Positions 51,659 through 64,000 of a stretch of 64,000 nt of DNA are shown here, one piece after another. Source of the DNA: Cohnella sp. GbtcB17 (GTDB lineage Bacteria; Bacillota; Bacilli; Paenibacillales; Paenibacillaceae); contig NZ_JAGXJW010000023.1 in NCBI RefSeq assembly GCF_019091135.1, positions 1-64,000 of the forward strand, in the 5' to 3' direction. Numbering within the stretch: position 1 is the stretch's first letter; each line of letters starts with the position of its first letter. Position numbers and translations under genes: made by a program. Below the pieces are notes generated by a model. That model was not told the DNA's origin and did no database searches. It was given only the letters and a program-made list of their open reading frames with translations.

Positions 51659-53386
51659 ATGACACGACGACTTATACCCGATACGCTGACGCTGGAAGAG
51701 AGAGCCGGCCATGCGCTGCACGCGATGGCCGGCATGGCCGATCCGGATTACGGCGGCATCCCGTTTTTCGCGGCGAACCTCATGAACGATCCCGCCAACC
51801 TGACGCACGGGGACTGGGACTTTGGCTCCTCTCACGGCCGCATGATCGACGGCATGATTCTCGCGCGGCATATGTCCGGAGAGACGTTCGGCGCGGAGAC
51901 GGAGCAGCGCTATCGCGACAACTTCATGACCTTCTTCAAAGACGACGGATTGAGTTACCGGCAGGAAAATCCGAACTTCGGCTGGGAGCCGAACGCCAAC
52001 CTGATCGACCAGCGCGCGGTCATCCTGTCGCTGACGACCTGGTACATGGCGACGGGAGACGCCAAGGTGAAGGAGGCGGCCGACCGCCACGTCGCCGCGC
52101 TGAAGCGAATCGCGATCAAGGAGCGCGAGGTGTGGTACTATCCGGCTTCCGAATACAAGGAGGGCGGCTGGCCGTCCGCGAACGCGATGCTGCTTCGCCT
52201 CGCGCCCGATCCAGCGGCGTTTTGCGGACGGCTCGTCATGCCGCTGCTGAAGTACCATGAGTTGACGGGCAACCGCGACGCGCTCGAGCTTTGCCAGTTT
52301 TTCGTCGCGCTCATCGTGGAGCGCAGCGGCGTGTTCAACAAGGACGGGAGCTTCAACGACGCGCTCGCCTACCGCAGCGGCCACTTCCACACCCGCCTTG
52401 GCACGCTTGACGCGATCGCGAGATTCGGCGCCTTCACCGGGGACGCTTCGCTCATCGCGTTCGTAGAGAAGAGCTATGCTTGGGCGCTGACTCAATGCAC
52501 CGCCTTCGGCTGGACGCCGGGCGACATGAAGGAGCAGGCTTACGAGCACGAGACCTGCTCGCTCGTCGACCTGATCGCCACCGGCATCACGCTCGCGAAG
52601 AGCGGCTATACGAAGTATTGGGGCGTCGTGGAGCGCTTCATCCGCAACCACCTGACCGAGTCGCAGCTGCTCGATCTCGACTGGGTGAAGGAGACGGACG
52701 ATCGTTCGGGGAATGTCGCCGGACGGATCAGCTACACGAACGTGGCCGCCAGCACGCGCGGCGCGTTCGCTGGGTATTCGGCGCCCAACGACTTCTGCTG
52801 CGACGTGAACCACGGGCGCGGACATACGAACGACCTGCAAATCTGCTGCCTGGGCTCGGGAACGCGCGGCCTTTATATGGGCTGGAGCAATACGGTGACT
52901 TCAGACAAGGATGGCAAGGTGAGCGTCAACTTCCTGCTTAACCGCGGTTCGGCCTGGCTGGACGTCGAGTCGTATTTGCCTCACGAAGGCAAAGTCGTGC
53001 TTCGCGTGAACAAGGATCTGCCGTCGCTGCAGGTTCGGATTCCGGAGTGGGCGGGCTTCGCCAAAGTACGCTTCGTCCGGGAGCGGGACGGCGCGGTATC
53101 CGAAGGACGAGGCTCGGAGCCGAGCCGCTGGCTGAAGGAAGTGTTTCTGCAGTTGAACGAGGCGTTCGCGGGAGAAACGATCACGATCACGTTCCCGCTA
53201 TCTGAGCGCACGACGGTGGAGACGGCGATCGGCCAGACGTTCGCGACCGAATGGCGCGGCGACGATGTCGTCGGCATTACGCCGCGCGGCACGAAGCATC
53301 CGTTCTATTCGGGACGCAAGGTGTACGACGCGGCGCCGATGCGCGAGGGCGAGCTGCGCAGGCTCGAGCATGAATTCGTATGGTGA
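51659..53386 (+). CDS. GH127-like glycoside hydrolase with Cys-metal site
   Basis: 575 residues, cytosolic. The central (alpha/alpha)6 region has HETCSLVDLIATGITLAKSG (Glu298, Cys300) and NDFCCDVNHGRGHTNDLQ (Cys380-Cys381). The E-x-C and C-C pairs and their roughly 80-residue spacing match the zinc/cysteine site of GH127 beta-L-arabinofuranosidase HypBA1 (Glu338, Cys340, Cys417, Cys418), where the second-last Cys is the nucleophile. The sequence around the CC pair (CCDVNHGRG, plus another CC at 396-397) is unlike the CCPPN of standard GH127, so it is a divergent member (perhaps related to GH137/142/146-like clans). A terminal arabinofuranose or a related sugar is the likely target. GGAGCG precedes the ATG. 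Confidence 0.7.
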   Translation: MTRRLIPDTLTLEERAGHALHAMAGMADPDYGGIPFFAANLMNDPANLTHGDWDFGSSHGRMIDGMILARHMSGETFGAETEQRYRDNFMTFFKDDGLSYRQENPNFGWEPNANLIDQRAVILSLTTWYMATGDAKVKEAADRHVAALKRIAIKEREVWYYPASEYKEGGWPSANAMLLRLAPDPAAFCGRLVMPLLKYHELTGNRDALELCQFFVALIVERSGVFNKDGSFNDALAYRSGHFHTRLGTLDAIARFGAFTGDASLIAFVEKSYAWALTQCTAFGWTPGDMKEQAYEHETCSLVDLIATGITLAKSGYTKYWGVVERFIRNHLTESQLLDLDWVKETDDRSGNVAGRISYTNVAASTRGAFAGYSAPNDFCCDVNHGRGHTNDLQICCLGSGTRGLYMGWSNTVTSDKDGKVSVNFLLNRGSAWLDVESYLPHEGKVVLRVNKDLPSLQVRIPEWAGFAKVRFVRERDGAVSEGRGSEPSRWLKEVFLQLNEAFAGETITITFPLSERTTVETAIGQTFATEWRGDDVVGITPRGTKHPFYSGRKVYDAAPMREGELRRLEHEFVW

Positions 53387-53402
53387 GGGAGGGGATCGGA
53401 CG

Positions 53403-54086
53403 ATGAAAACGGTCGTTGCCGTCTATACGGGCCAAGGCTTGGCCGACCCGCTGAAGAAGGTATTCCAGGAGCTGCTGCCGGACGTCCGGCTGGTCAATAT
53501 TATCGACGATAGCCTGATCGGCGACGTCGTTAAGGCAGGACATGTGCCGCCGGGCGTTGCCAGAAGGCTCGTGCAATATTATCACAACGGCGAAGAGCTG
53601 GGCGCGGACGTCATCCTGAACACCTGCTCGTCCGTCGGAGAGGTGGCGGACGACGCGCGCAAGCTGATCGGCGTGCCGATCGTCAAGATCGACCAGGCAA
53701 TGGCGGCGAAGGCTGCCGCGGGCTATGACCGAATTGCGGTGCTGGCTACGCTGCCGTCGACGCTCGAGCCGACGATGCGGCTGATCGAGAGACAGGCTTC
53801 GGCGGCGGGGCGCGCCGTCACCTTGGTGAACGGCCTGGCCGCTGGCGCGTTCGAGGCGTTAAACGGCGGCAGTCCGGAAGCGCACGACCGGCTCATTCTG
53901 GAGACGGCGCTGCGGGTGGCGGGCGATGCGGTCGCGATCGTCCTCGCCCAAGGCTCGATGGCCCGCATGGAGCAGAGGCTGGCCGAAGCGACGGGCAAGC
54001 CGGTGCTGTCGAGCCCGCGCCTCGGCGTCGAGCAGGTGCGCGCGGAGCTTGAGCGGCTTGCGCGCGCGGAGGAGGCTGCGCGATGA
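53403..54086 (+). CDS. Asp/Glu racemase-superfamily protein with a single active-site Cys
   Basis: 227 residues. The N-terminal half has VILNTCSSVGE with Cys75, the first catalytic Cys position of Asp/Glu/hydantoin racemases and arylmalonate decarboxylase. The second Cys (usually xGCTxM) is replaced: AIVLAQGSMARME, Gln183-Gly184-Ser185, and the protein has no other Cys. Two-base racemisation is therefore unlikely; a one-base isomerase, decarboxylase or hydrolase chemistry fits better. Its ATGA overlap with the RuBisCO-like gene implies a linked step in the same pathway. ATG 53403 is chosen because GGGAGGGGATC precedes it. Confidence 0.75.
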   Translation: MKTVVAVYTGQGLADPLKKVFQELLPDVRLVNIIDDSLIGDVVKAGHVPPGVARRLVQYYHNGEELGADVILNTCSSVGEVADDARKLIGVPIVKIDQAMAAKAAAGYDRIAVLATLPSTLEPTMRLIERQASAAGRAVTLVNGLAAGAFEALNGGSPEAHDRLILETALRVAGDAVAIVLAQGSMARMEQRLAEATGKPVLSSPRLGVEQVRAELERLARAEEAAR

Positions 54087-55399
54087 GCGGCGCCTTGAAT
54101 GGGCAGTCGGCGGACGCCCCCAAGACGGGGCCTCGAGCATCCGGCAAGGATCGCATCTTCGCCGATTACTTCGTCGAGACGCCATGGCCGCTCGCGCGTG
54201 CGGCGGAGGTCATCGCGGGCGAACAGTCGACCGGCACCTTCACCGCCGTGCCGGGGGAGACCCAGGCATTAAAGGAGCGACATGGCGCGAGGATCGAGCA
54301 GATCGTGCCGCTGGAGGAAGCTTCGGCGCCGCTGCTCCCGGGCGCCAAGCCGCCCGCCGGCCATGACGGACGCTACCGGCGCGGCAGGATCACCGTATCG
54401 TATCCGATCGTCAACTTCGGTCCGTCGATCCCGAACCTGATGAGCGCGATCGCGGGCAACCTGTTCGAGCTTCAGGAGCTGTCGGGCTTGCGGCTGCTCG
54501 ATATCGAGCTGCCCGACGCCTTCGCCCGGCGCTATCCGGGGCCGAAGTTCGGCCTCGCGGGAACCCGCAGGCTAACCGGCGTGTACGAACGCCCCATCCT
54601 CGGCTCGATCGTCAAGCCGAGCGTCGGCTTGTCGGCTCAAGAGCTCGGCAGCCTCGTCTATGAGCTGGCCGTCGCGGGACTCGATTTTATCAAGGACGAC
54701 GAGCTGAACGCCAACCCGCCGTACTTGCCTCTCGAACAGAAGGTTCGGGCGGTTATGGACGCGATCGAGCGCGCGGCGGACGCGACGGGCAAGAAGACGA
54801 TGTACGCGTTCAACATTACCGGGGACATCGACGAGATGCGCCGCCATCACGACGCTGTCGTCGAAGCGGGCGGCAACTGCGTTATGGCGAGCGTCATGAG
54901 CGTCGGCTTCGCGGGGCTCGCCCACCTGAACGGCTACAGCGAGGTGCCGATCCACGCGCACCGCAATCAATGGGGCATGCTCACCCGCAGTCCGGGGCTC
55001 GGCATGGAATTCACAGCCTTCCAGAAGCTGTGCCGGCTGGCGGGGGCGGATCATCTTCACGTGAACGGGCTGAACAGCAAGTTCTACGAGAGCAACGAAT
55101 CCGTCGCGCGATCGATCCGGGCGTGCGCGACGCCGTTGTTCGGCGGCTACGAGACCGTGCCGGTCGTCTCTTCGGCGCAGTGGGCGGGCTCGGCTCCGCC
55201 GACGTACGCGGCCATCCGCAGCGTGGACGTGATGCATCTCGCGGGCGGCGGCATGCTCGCGCATCCGGACGGCCCCGCCGCGGGCTTCGCGAGCATGCGC
55301 CAAGGCTGGGAAGCGGCAGCGGCGGGTATCCCGCTCGAGACGTACGCGACAACCCATACCGAGCTCGCCCGAGCGATCGAGAAATACGGAAAGGGCTGA
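54083..55399 (+). CDS. RuBisCO-like protein (type IV, candidate 3-oxo-isoapionate-4-phosphate enzyme)
   Basis: 438 residues with the two-domain RuBisCO large-chain fold. Corresponding catalytic residues are visible: Lys178 (GSIVKPSVGLS, RuBisCO Lys175; the next Lys177 is Ser180), the carbamylated Lys204 with Asp206 and Glu207 (DFIKDDE), His293 (HAHRNQWG), His326 (DHLHVNG) and a loop-6 Lys333 (GLNSKFYESNE). Retention of the metal/carbamate triad with altered substrate contacts is typical of RuBisCO-like proteins that enolise phosphorylated keto acids. Coupled to a DUF1537 kinase, it fits the OiaX/OiaT (3-oxo-isoapionate-4-phosphate decarboxylase or transcarboxylase/hydrolase) type of D-apiose catabolism. 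Carbon fixation is improbable: no phosphoribulokinase or small subunit is present. Confidence 0.88.
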   Translation: MSGALNGQSADAPKTGPRASGKDRIFADYFVETPWPLARAAEVIAGEQSTGTFTAVPGETQALKERHGARIEQIVPLEEASAPLLPGAKPPAGHDGRYRRGRITVSYPIVNFGPSIPNLMSAIAGNLFELQELSGLRLLDIELPDAFARRYPGPKFGLAGTRRLTGVYERPILGSIVKPSVGLSAQELGSLVYELAVAGLDFIKDDELNANPPYLPLEQKVRAVMDAIERAADATGKKTMYAFNITGDIDEMRRHHDAVVEAGGNCVMASVMSVGFAGLAHLNGYSEVPIHAHRNQWGMLTRSPGLGMEFTAFQKLCRLAGADHLHVNGLNSKFYESNESVARSIRACATPLFGGYETVPVVSSAQWAGSAPPTYAAIRSVDVMHLAGGGMLAHPDGPAAGFASMRQGWEAAAAGIPLETYATTHTELARAIEKYGKG

Positions 55400-55404
55400 G
55401 ACGC

Positions 55405-60115
<4,711 letters not shown>

Positions 60116-60125
60116 GGCCTAGTAA

Positions 60126-60168
60126 AAAGAACAGTCCTGGATGGGGATCGCATCCAGGACTGTTCTTT
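60126..60168. terminator. Strong terminator closing the sugar locus
   Basis: Perfect 18-base stem (60126-60143 with 60151-60168), seven-base loop, outer AAAGAACAG / CTGTTCTTT. It sits between convergent genes and can stop both. Confidence 0.9.
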
Positions 60169-60186
60169 GCGCTTAAGCACTCTCCG

Positions 60187-61056
60187 TCACAGGAGGGGGC
60201 TTCGCCGATAAGCGGCCGGCGTACCGCCTGCGATGCGCTTGAACAGCCTGTGGAAGTGAGGCAGGCTCTCGAAGCCGCATTCGGCGGCGATCCTTGCGAC
60301 GCCGTGATCCGTCGCAAGGAGCATTTCTTTCGCCTTGACGATGCGCTTGGCGGCGATAAAACCGGTGACGTTCATGCCGGTCATCTGCTTGAACAATCGG
60401 CTGAAGTGCGCGGGGCTGACGGACGCCCGCTTGCTCAGCTCGCGAAGCCCGATATCCTCGGCATAATGCTCGTCGATAAAAAGCAGCGCCTCGCGCATCC
60501 AGCGCGGTCCGATCGCCGGCGTCGCCGTATGCTGGCCGCGTCCCGCCGTCCCCGACTCCCGATTGACGGACAGCAGCAGACGCTGAATCAGCAAGGTTAC
60601 CGCATGCCGCATCCCCATCTGTGAAGCCCTCAATTCTTCGTCGATCTCCCGCAAAATTTGTTCGAATCCCGCCATCAGCGCCGGGCTGCATGGCAGTCGA
60701 TACAAGCGGCTCAGCCTGCTCCGATCGAAGCACTGTAAATAGGAGAAAGGCTCGCCGAGCGGCCGTGCCTGCACGAGCGCCGGGTTAAAAAAGAGTGCGG
60801 TGGACGTGACCGGATCCGCCGTGTCGGGAAAGGCGCGGTGGATCGTATTGCCGGGAATGAGAAACAGGCTGCCGGCGTGCATGTCGTAAAAGGTGCTGTC
60901 GATAAAAAAGGTGCCTTTGCCGTCGTGAACGTACACCATCTCATACCAATCGTGCAGATGATCGGGCAGCTCGCGCTGCTTCGTCTTGGTGTCCCTGTAT
61001 ACGAATGAAAATGGAAAAGCGGGCGAGGCGTTTAAGGGCTTAAAAATAGGCTTCAT
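60187..61056 (-). CDS. AraC-family regulator with N-terminal cupin
   Basis: 289 residues. Cupin (about 20-110, HLHDWYEMVYVHDGKGTFFI, LFLIPGNTIHRAFP) and C-terminal AraC HTH pair (IGLRELSKRASVSPAHFSRL, ECGFESLPHFHRLFKRIAGG). This class (RhaS/MsmR-like) binds sugars or their acids. Divergent from the lactonase operon, which it most likely activates; the shared region has an 11-base perfect inverted repeat. Confidence 0.92.
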   Translation of the reverse strand: MKPIFKPLNASPAFPFSFVYRDTKTKQRELPDHLHDWYEMVYVHDGKGTFFIDSTFYDMHAGSLFLIPGNTIHRAFPDTADPVTSTALFFNPALVQARPLGEPFSYLQCFDRSRLSRLYRLPCSPALMAGFEQILREIDEELRASQMGMRHAVTLLIQRLLLSVNRESGTAGRGQHTATPAIGPRWMREALLFIDEHYAEDIGLRELSKRASVSPAHFSRLFKQMTGMNVTGFIAAKRIVKAKEMLLATDHGVARIAAECGFESLPHFHRLFKRIAGGTPAAYRRSPLL

Positions 61057-61089
61057 TTGGAATGCACCTGCGATTGGCGGTTTCTTTTC

Positions 61090-61138
61090 AAAATATCAAA
61101 AAAGGATATAAAATTGCAAGCGAACGCAATTTTATAAT
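61090..61138. promoter_or_regulatory. Operator and divergent promoter elements
   Basis: TATAAAATTGC (61107-61117) and GCAATTTTATA (61126-61136) form a perfect 11-base inverted repeat with an eight-base spacer. Reading left, TTGCAA (61119-61114), 18 bases and TATTTT (61095-61090) make a promoter for the AraC gene whose -35 lies in the repeat. Reading right, TATAAT occurs at 61133-61138 but lacks a clear -35, as expected for an activator-dependent promoter. Confidence 0.6.
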
Positions 61139-61203
61139 TGAACTGGGATGCTAGAATAAATGGAGAACGGTTACAAACACGCCACTTTAAAAGGAGATGC
61201 CTG

Positions 61204-62034
61204 ATGAGAATCGATGCGCATCAGCATTACTGGAAGATCGATCGGGGCGATTATGGCTGGATCACGCCGGATATCCCGGTTTTGTATAGAGACTTTTTAC
61301 CGCTCGATCTGAAGCCGCATCTGGATGCGCACCGGCTGGACGGGGCGATCGTCGTCCAAGCGGCGCCGACGCCCGAAGAGACGGAATTTCTCTTGTCGCT
61401 GGCCGGGCAGGACGACACGATTAAAGGCGTCGTCGGCTATCTGGACTTGACGGACGATCGGCATGCCGCGTACTACGAACGATTCGCCCGGCATCAGAAG
61501 TTCGTCGGATTCCGTCTGATGATCCAGGACATGCCCGACGCGGGCGTCATCCTCGCGCCATCGTACGTCGAAGCGCTGCGAGGCTATGCGGCACAAAGCG
61601 TGGCCGTCGATCTGCTCGTGAAGTCCGACCAGCTTAAGCCGTTGATCGATCTCGTCAAGCAGGTGCCGGGTTTGCACGGCGTGATCGACCATATCGCCAA
61701 GCCGCGTATCGCCGAGGGCGCGATGGAGCCTTGGGGTCGCCAGATCGCAGAGCTGGCTTCGCATCCGAACCTGTACTGCAAGCTGTCCGGCATGGTCACC
61801 GAAGCGGATCACGAGAACTGGAAAGCCGAGCAATTTGTTCCCTACGTCCGTCATGTGCTGGAGTGCTTCGGGCCGGACCGGGTTCTGTTCGGCAGCGATT
61901 GGCCGGTTTGCTTGCTGGCGGCCGGCTATGACGAGGTGGTCGATATCTTGGAGCGCGCGCTGCCGGACGCGTGGGGAGCGGCGGAGCGGGAGAAGCTGTA
62001 CGGGCTGAATGCGAAGGCATTTTATCGACTGTAA
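61204..62034 (+). CDS. Amidohydrolase-2 lactonase (L-fuconolactonase / sugar lactonase-like)
   Basis: 276 residues. The opening MRIDAHQHYWKI has His6 and His8 of the amidohydrolase metal site; DHIAKP, and LFGSDWPV with the conserved Asp, complete it. This is the COG3618 group, which hydrolyses sugar-acid lactones such as L-fucono-1,5-lactone or 2-pyrone dicarboxylate. AAAAGGAGATG precedes ATG 61204. Followed 36 bases later by an aldo-keto reductase that could supply the lactone. Confidence 0.88.
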   Translation: MRIDAHQHYWKIDRGDYGWITPDIPVLYRDFLPLDLKPHLDAHRLDGAIVVQAAPTPEETEFLLSLAGQDDTIKGVVGYLDLTDDRHAAYYERFARHQKFVGFRLMIQDMPDAGVILAPSYVEALRGYAAQSVAVDLLVKSDQLKPLIDLVKQVPGLHGVIDHIAKPRIAEGAMEPWGRQIAELASHPNLYCKLSGMVTEADHENWKAEQFVPYVRHVLECFGPDRVLFGSDWPVCLLAAGYDEVVDILERALPDAWGAAEREKLYGLNAKAFYRL

Positions 62035-62070
62035 GGGCTGGCTTATTCAAATGGCGGGAGGACTGGACAA

Positions 62071-63024
62071 ATGAAATATCGTCAATTGGGGAAAACGGGC
62101 CTCGACGTCTCCGTATTAAGCTTCGGCGCTTCCTCGCTCGGCTCCGTATTTCGGCAAACCGACGAAGGAGAGAGCGTCCGGACGGTGCACGCGGCAATCG
62201 ATGCCGGAATCAATTATTTCGACGTCTCGCCTTATTACGGATTGACCAAGGCGGAGGCTGTGCTGGGAAAGGCGCTGAAGGACATTCCGCGCGACAAGTA
62301 CGTGCTGTCGACGAAGGCGGGGCGTTATGGAGTCGATGAGTTCGACTTTTCGTATGACCGGATCGTCGCGAGCGTGGACGAAAGCCTTGCGCGGCTGAAT
62401 GTGGACGAGATCGATATTTTGTATTTGCACGATATCGAGTTCGTGCCGGCCGACATCATCATGAACGATGCGATTCCCGCGCTGCACCGGCTGAAGGAAT
62501 CCGGCAAGATCCGGTTCGGCGGGATCTGCGGACTTCCGCTCGCCTTGTTCGAGGCGTTTATCCCCCGTGTCGAAGTTGACAGCATCATCTCGTATTGCCA
62601 TTATTCCCTGAATGATACGAGTTTGCTCGGTTTGCTCCCGCTGCTTGAAGCGAACGGCACGGGACTCGTCAACGCTTCGCCGCTGTCCATGGGTCTGCTC
62701 GGTACGCGCGGCACGCCGGACTGGCATCCGGCTACGCCGCAGACGAAGGCTGTATGTCTCGAAGCTGCGCGCTATTGCGAGTCGCAGGGGGCGGATATCG
62801 CCAAGCTGGCGATTCAGTTTTCCACGTCGAACGAACGGATTCCGACGACGCTGGTGAGCACGGCCAATCCGGCCAACATTCAAAAAAACGCGGCTTGGAC
62901 CGATGAGCCGATCGACGTAGGATTGCTGGCGGAGGTGCTTGAGATCCTGCAGCCGGTCCACAATCGGACATGGGTAAGCGGACGCGAGGAGTATAACGTC
63001 GGGATCGGAGGCGACGAAGCATGA
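62071..63024 (+). CDS. Aldo-keto reductase (L-galactose/L-fucose dehydrogenase-like)
   Basis: 317 residues. Catalytic tetrad Asp51, Tyr56, Lys82 and His120 all present (YFDVSPYYGLTKAE, STKAGR, DILYLHDIEF). Resembles the pyridine-nucleotide-dependent aldose dehydrogenases (L-galactose or L-fucose dehydrogenase), which make an aldonolactone from a free sugar. Ribosome site GGGAGGAC before ATG 62071. Its stop overlaps the start of the next dehydrogenase gene. Together with the lactonase it can convert an aldose to an aldonic acid. Confidence 0.9.
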   Translation: MKYRQLGKTGLDVSVLSFGASSLGSVFRQTDEGESVRTVHAAIDAGINYFDVSPYYGLTKAEAVLGKALKDIPRDKYVLSTKAGRYGVDEFDFSYDRIVASVDESLARLNVDEIDILYLHDIEFVPADIIMNDAIPALHRLKESGKIRFGGICGLPLALFEAFIPRVEVDSIISYCHYSLNDTSLLGLLPLLEANGTGLVNASPLSMGLLGTRGTPDWHPATPQTKAVCLEAARYCESQGADIAKLAIQFSTSNERIPTTLVSTANPANIQKNAAWTDEPIDVGLLAEVLEILQPVHNRTWVSGREEYNVGIGGDEA

Positions 63025-64000
63025 GAGGCATCGTCTGCGCGGAAGTTGAGCGTTTTGTGCTGGTGGAAGATCTGCCTGAACCGGCGCTTGCGCCGGGCTT
63101 CGCTATCATCGCATTGAAAAGAATCGGCATTTGCGGAACCGATCTGCACGCCTACAAAGGCCGACAGCCGTTTTTCGCCTATCCCCGCATTCTGGGGCAT
63201 GAGCTCGCGGGCGTCATCGAGGCGATCGGTCCGAATGACGAAGGGCTGAGGGTCGGCGATCGCGTCAGCGTCATTCCGTATATGCACTGCGGAACCTGTA
63301 TCGCCTGCCGCGGCGGCAAGACGAACTGCTGTACGGATATGAAGGTGCTCGGCGTCCATATCGACGGCGGCATGCGGGAGCGGATCTCGGTCCCGGTCAC
63401 GCATCTGATCGCGGCAAACGATCTGACGCTCGATCAGACCGCGACGCTGGAGCCGTTCGCCATCGGCGCGCATGCGGTGCGCCGGTCGGGGCTCGCGGCG
63501 GGTGAAACCGCGCTCGTCATCGGCGGCGGTCCGATCGGGCTTGGCGTCATGGCGTTCGCGAAGGCGCGCGGCGCGAAAGTCATCGCCATGGACGTCAACG
63601 AAGACCGGCTTGCGTTTTGCCGCGAATGGGCTGAAGTCGACGACACGGCAGGGGCCCTGACGGATCCGCTCGGCGGTCTGCTGGCGGCAAACGGCGGAGA
63701 GCTGCCGAGCGTCGTCTTCGACGCCACGGGCAATGCGCAGTCGATGACCGCCGCATTCGGCTACACGGCGCACGGGGGCAGACTGATTTACGTCGGACTC
63801 GTCAGCGCCGACATCACGTTCCACGATCCCGAGTTCCACAAGCGCGAGTTGACGCTGATGGCCAGCCGCAACGCAACTCGGGAGGACTTCGAGCGCGTGC
63901 TCGAGGTTATTCGTGCCGGGAACATTAACGTAGACCGCTATATCACGCACCGCGCAGACTTCAACGACATGATCGGACAATTCGAGACGTGGCTGAAGCC
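63021..64000 (+). CDS. Zinc-dependent alcohol/polyol dehydrogenase (L-galactonate/threonine dehydrogenase-like), truncated by window end
   Basis: First 326 residues. Catalytic zinc ligands Cys38, His60 and Glu61 (GICGTDLHAYKG, ILGHELAGVIE) and structural zinc Cys90, 93, 96, 104 (HCGTCIACRGGKTNCC). NAD fold VIGGGPIGLGVMAFAK. Medium-chain family; members oxidise a secondary hydroxyl of L-galactonate, L-fuconate, sorbitol or threonine. Third gene of the operon, coupled by ATGA. The end is outside the window; usual length is about 340, so only a short C-terminus is missing. Confidence 0.92.
   Translation, partial: MRGIVCAEVERFVLVEDLPEPALAPGFAIIALKRIGICGTDLHAYKGRQPFFAYPRILGHELAGVIEAIGPNDEGLRVGDRVSVIPYMHCGTCIACRGGKTNCCTDMKVLGVHIDGGMRERISVPVTHLIAANDLTLDQTATLEPFAIGAHAVRRSGLAAGETALVIGGGPIGLGVMAFAKARGAKVIAMDVNEDRLAFCREWAEVDDTAGALTDPLGGLLAANGGELPSVVFDATGNAQSMTAAFGYTAHGGRLIYVGLVSADITFHDPEFHKRELTLMASRNATREDFERVLEVIRAGNINVDRYITHRADFNDMIGQFETWLK

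Noticed and set aside
54083..55399. A genuine carbon-fixing RuBisCO
   Set aside because: Substrate-contact residues are altered (Ser180 for Lys177, changed loop 6), and neither small subunit nor phosphoribulokinase is present.

Overview
The window is a chromosomal stretch from a GC-rich, spore-forming member of the Paenibacillaceae (Paenibacillus/Cohnella-like). This is inferred from strong AGGAGG-type ribosome sites, GTG/TTG starts, a class II (B12-dependent) ribonucleotide reductase, YesM/YesN-type two-component pairs next to family-1 sugar ABC transporters, a kinase with an Sda-like (sporulation-control) N-terminus, and many LacI and AraC regulators. There are no rRNA or tRNA genes, CRISPR arrays or intact transposons. 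Layout: (1) 1-4.4 kb, divergent SNF2 helicase (cut by the window edge) and nrdJ. (2) 4.4-10.1 kb, a visibly AT-richer, degraded patch: a GH35/DUF5597 beta-galactosidase tail with a frameshift and a nonsense codon, an MmpL exporter remnant, a lipoprotein, a secreted matrixin-like protease with a partner secreted protein, an IS110 scrap and a broken DUF4190-like gene. (3) 10.1-15.5 kb, a ketone-body operon (3-hydroxyacyl-CoA dehydrogenase, thiolase, ScoA, ScoB, 3-hydroxybutyrate dehydrogenase) divergent from a LysR regulator. (4) 15.6-27.7 kb, a Sco protein, a LacI repressor with its promoter and operators, a ribose-type (CUT2) ABC transporter operon whose ATPase carries three lesions inside its first Walker A motif, AllA-like, M20 and amidotransferase-like genes, an Sda-PAS-histidine kinase and a luciferase-like monooxygenase. 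(5) 27.8-37.5 kb, a YesM/YesN system, a CUT1 ABC importer and a three-enzyme acid-sugar pathway (D-2-hydroxyacid dehydrogenase, DapA-like aldolase, AllD/MDH2-like dehydrogenase). (6) 37.9-41.9 kb, a hypothetical protein, a drug-exporter MFS, AraC and LacI regulators. (7) 42.2-60.1 kb, one long co-directional carbohydrate locus: GH78 rhamnosidase, YesM kinase, CUT1 importer, YesN regulator, GH127-like glycosidase, a single-cysteine Asp/Glu-racemase-like protein, a RuBisCO-like protein, a DUF1537 acid-sugar kinase and a GH2 beta-galactosidase. (8) 60.2-64 kb, an AraC regulator divergent from a lactonase / aldo-keto reductase / zinc dehydrogenase operon that runs off the end. The most interesting part is (7) together with (8). 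The glycosidases suit pectic side chains (rhamnose, arabinose, galactose). The RuBisCO-like protein plus DUF1537 kinase is the pair known from one branch of D-apiose (3-oxo-isoapionate) catabolism, and apiose is a constituent of rhamnogalacturonan II. A dehydrogenase and lactonase sit just downstream. My inference is an uptake-and-degradation locus for a branched or acid sugar from plant cell wall, controlled by a two-component sensor, a LacI and an AraC regulator. The substrate is not proven by sequence alone. Neither CUT1 importer has an ATPase gene here, so both probably share a global MsmX-type ATPase encoded elsewhere.
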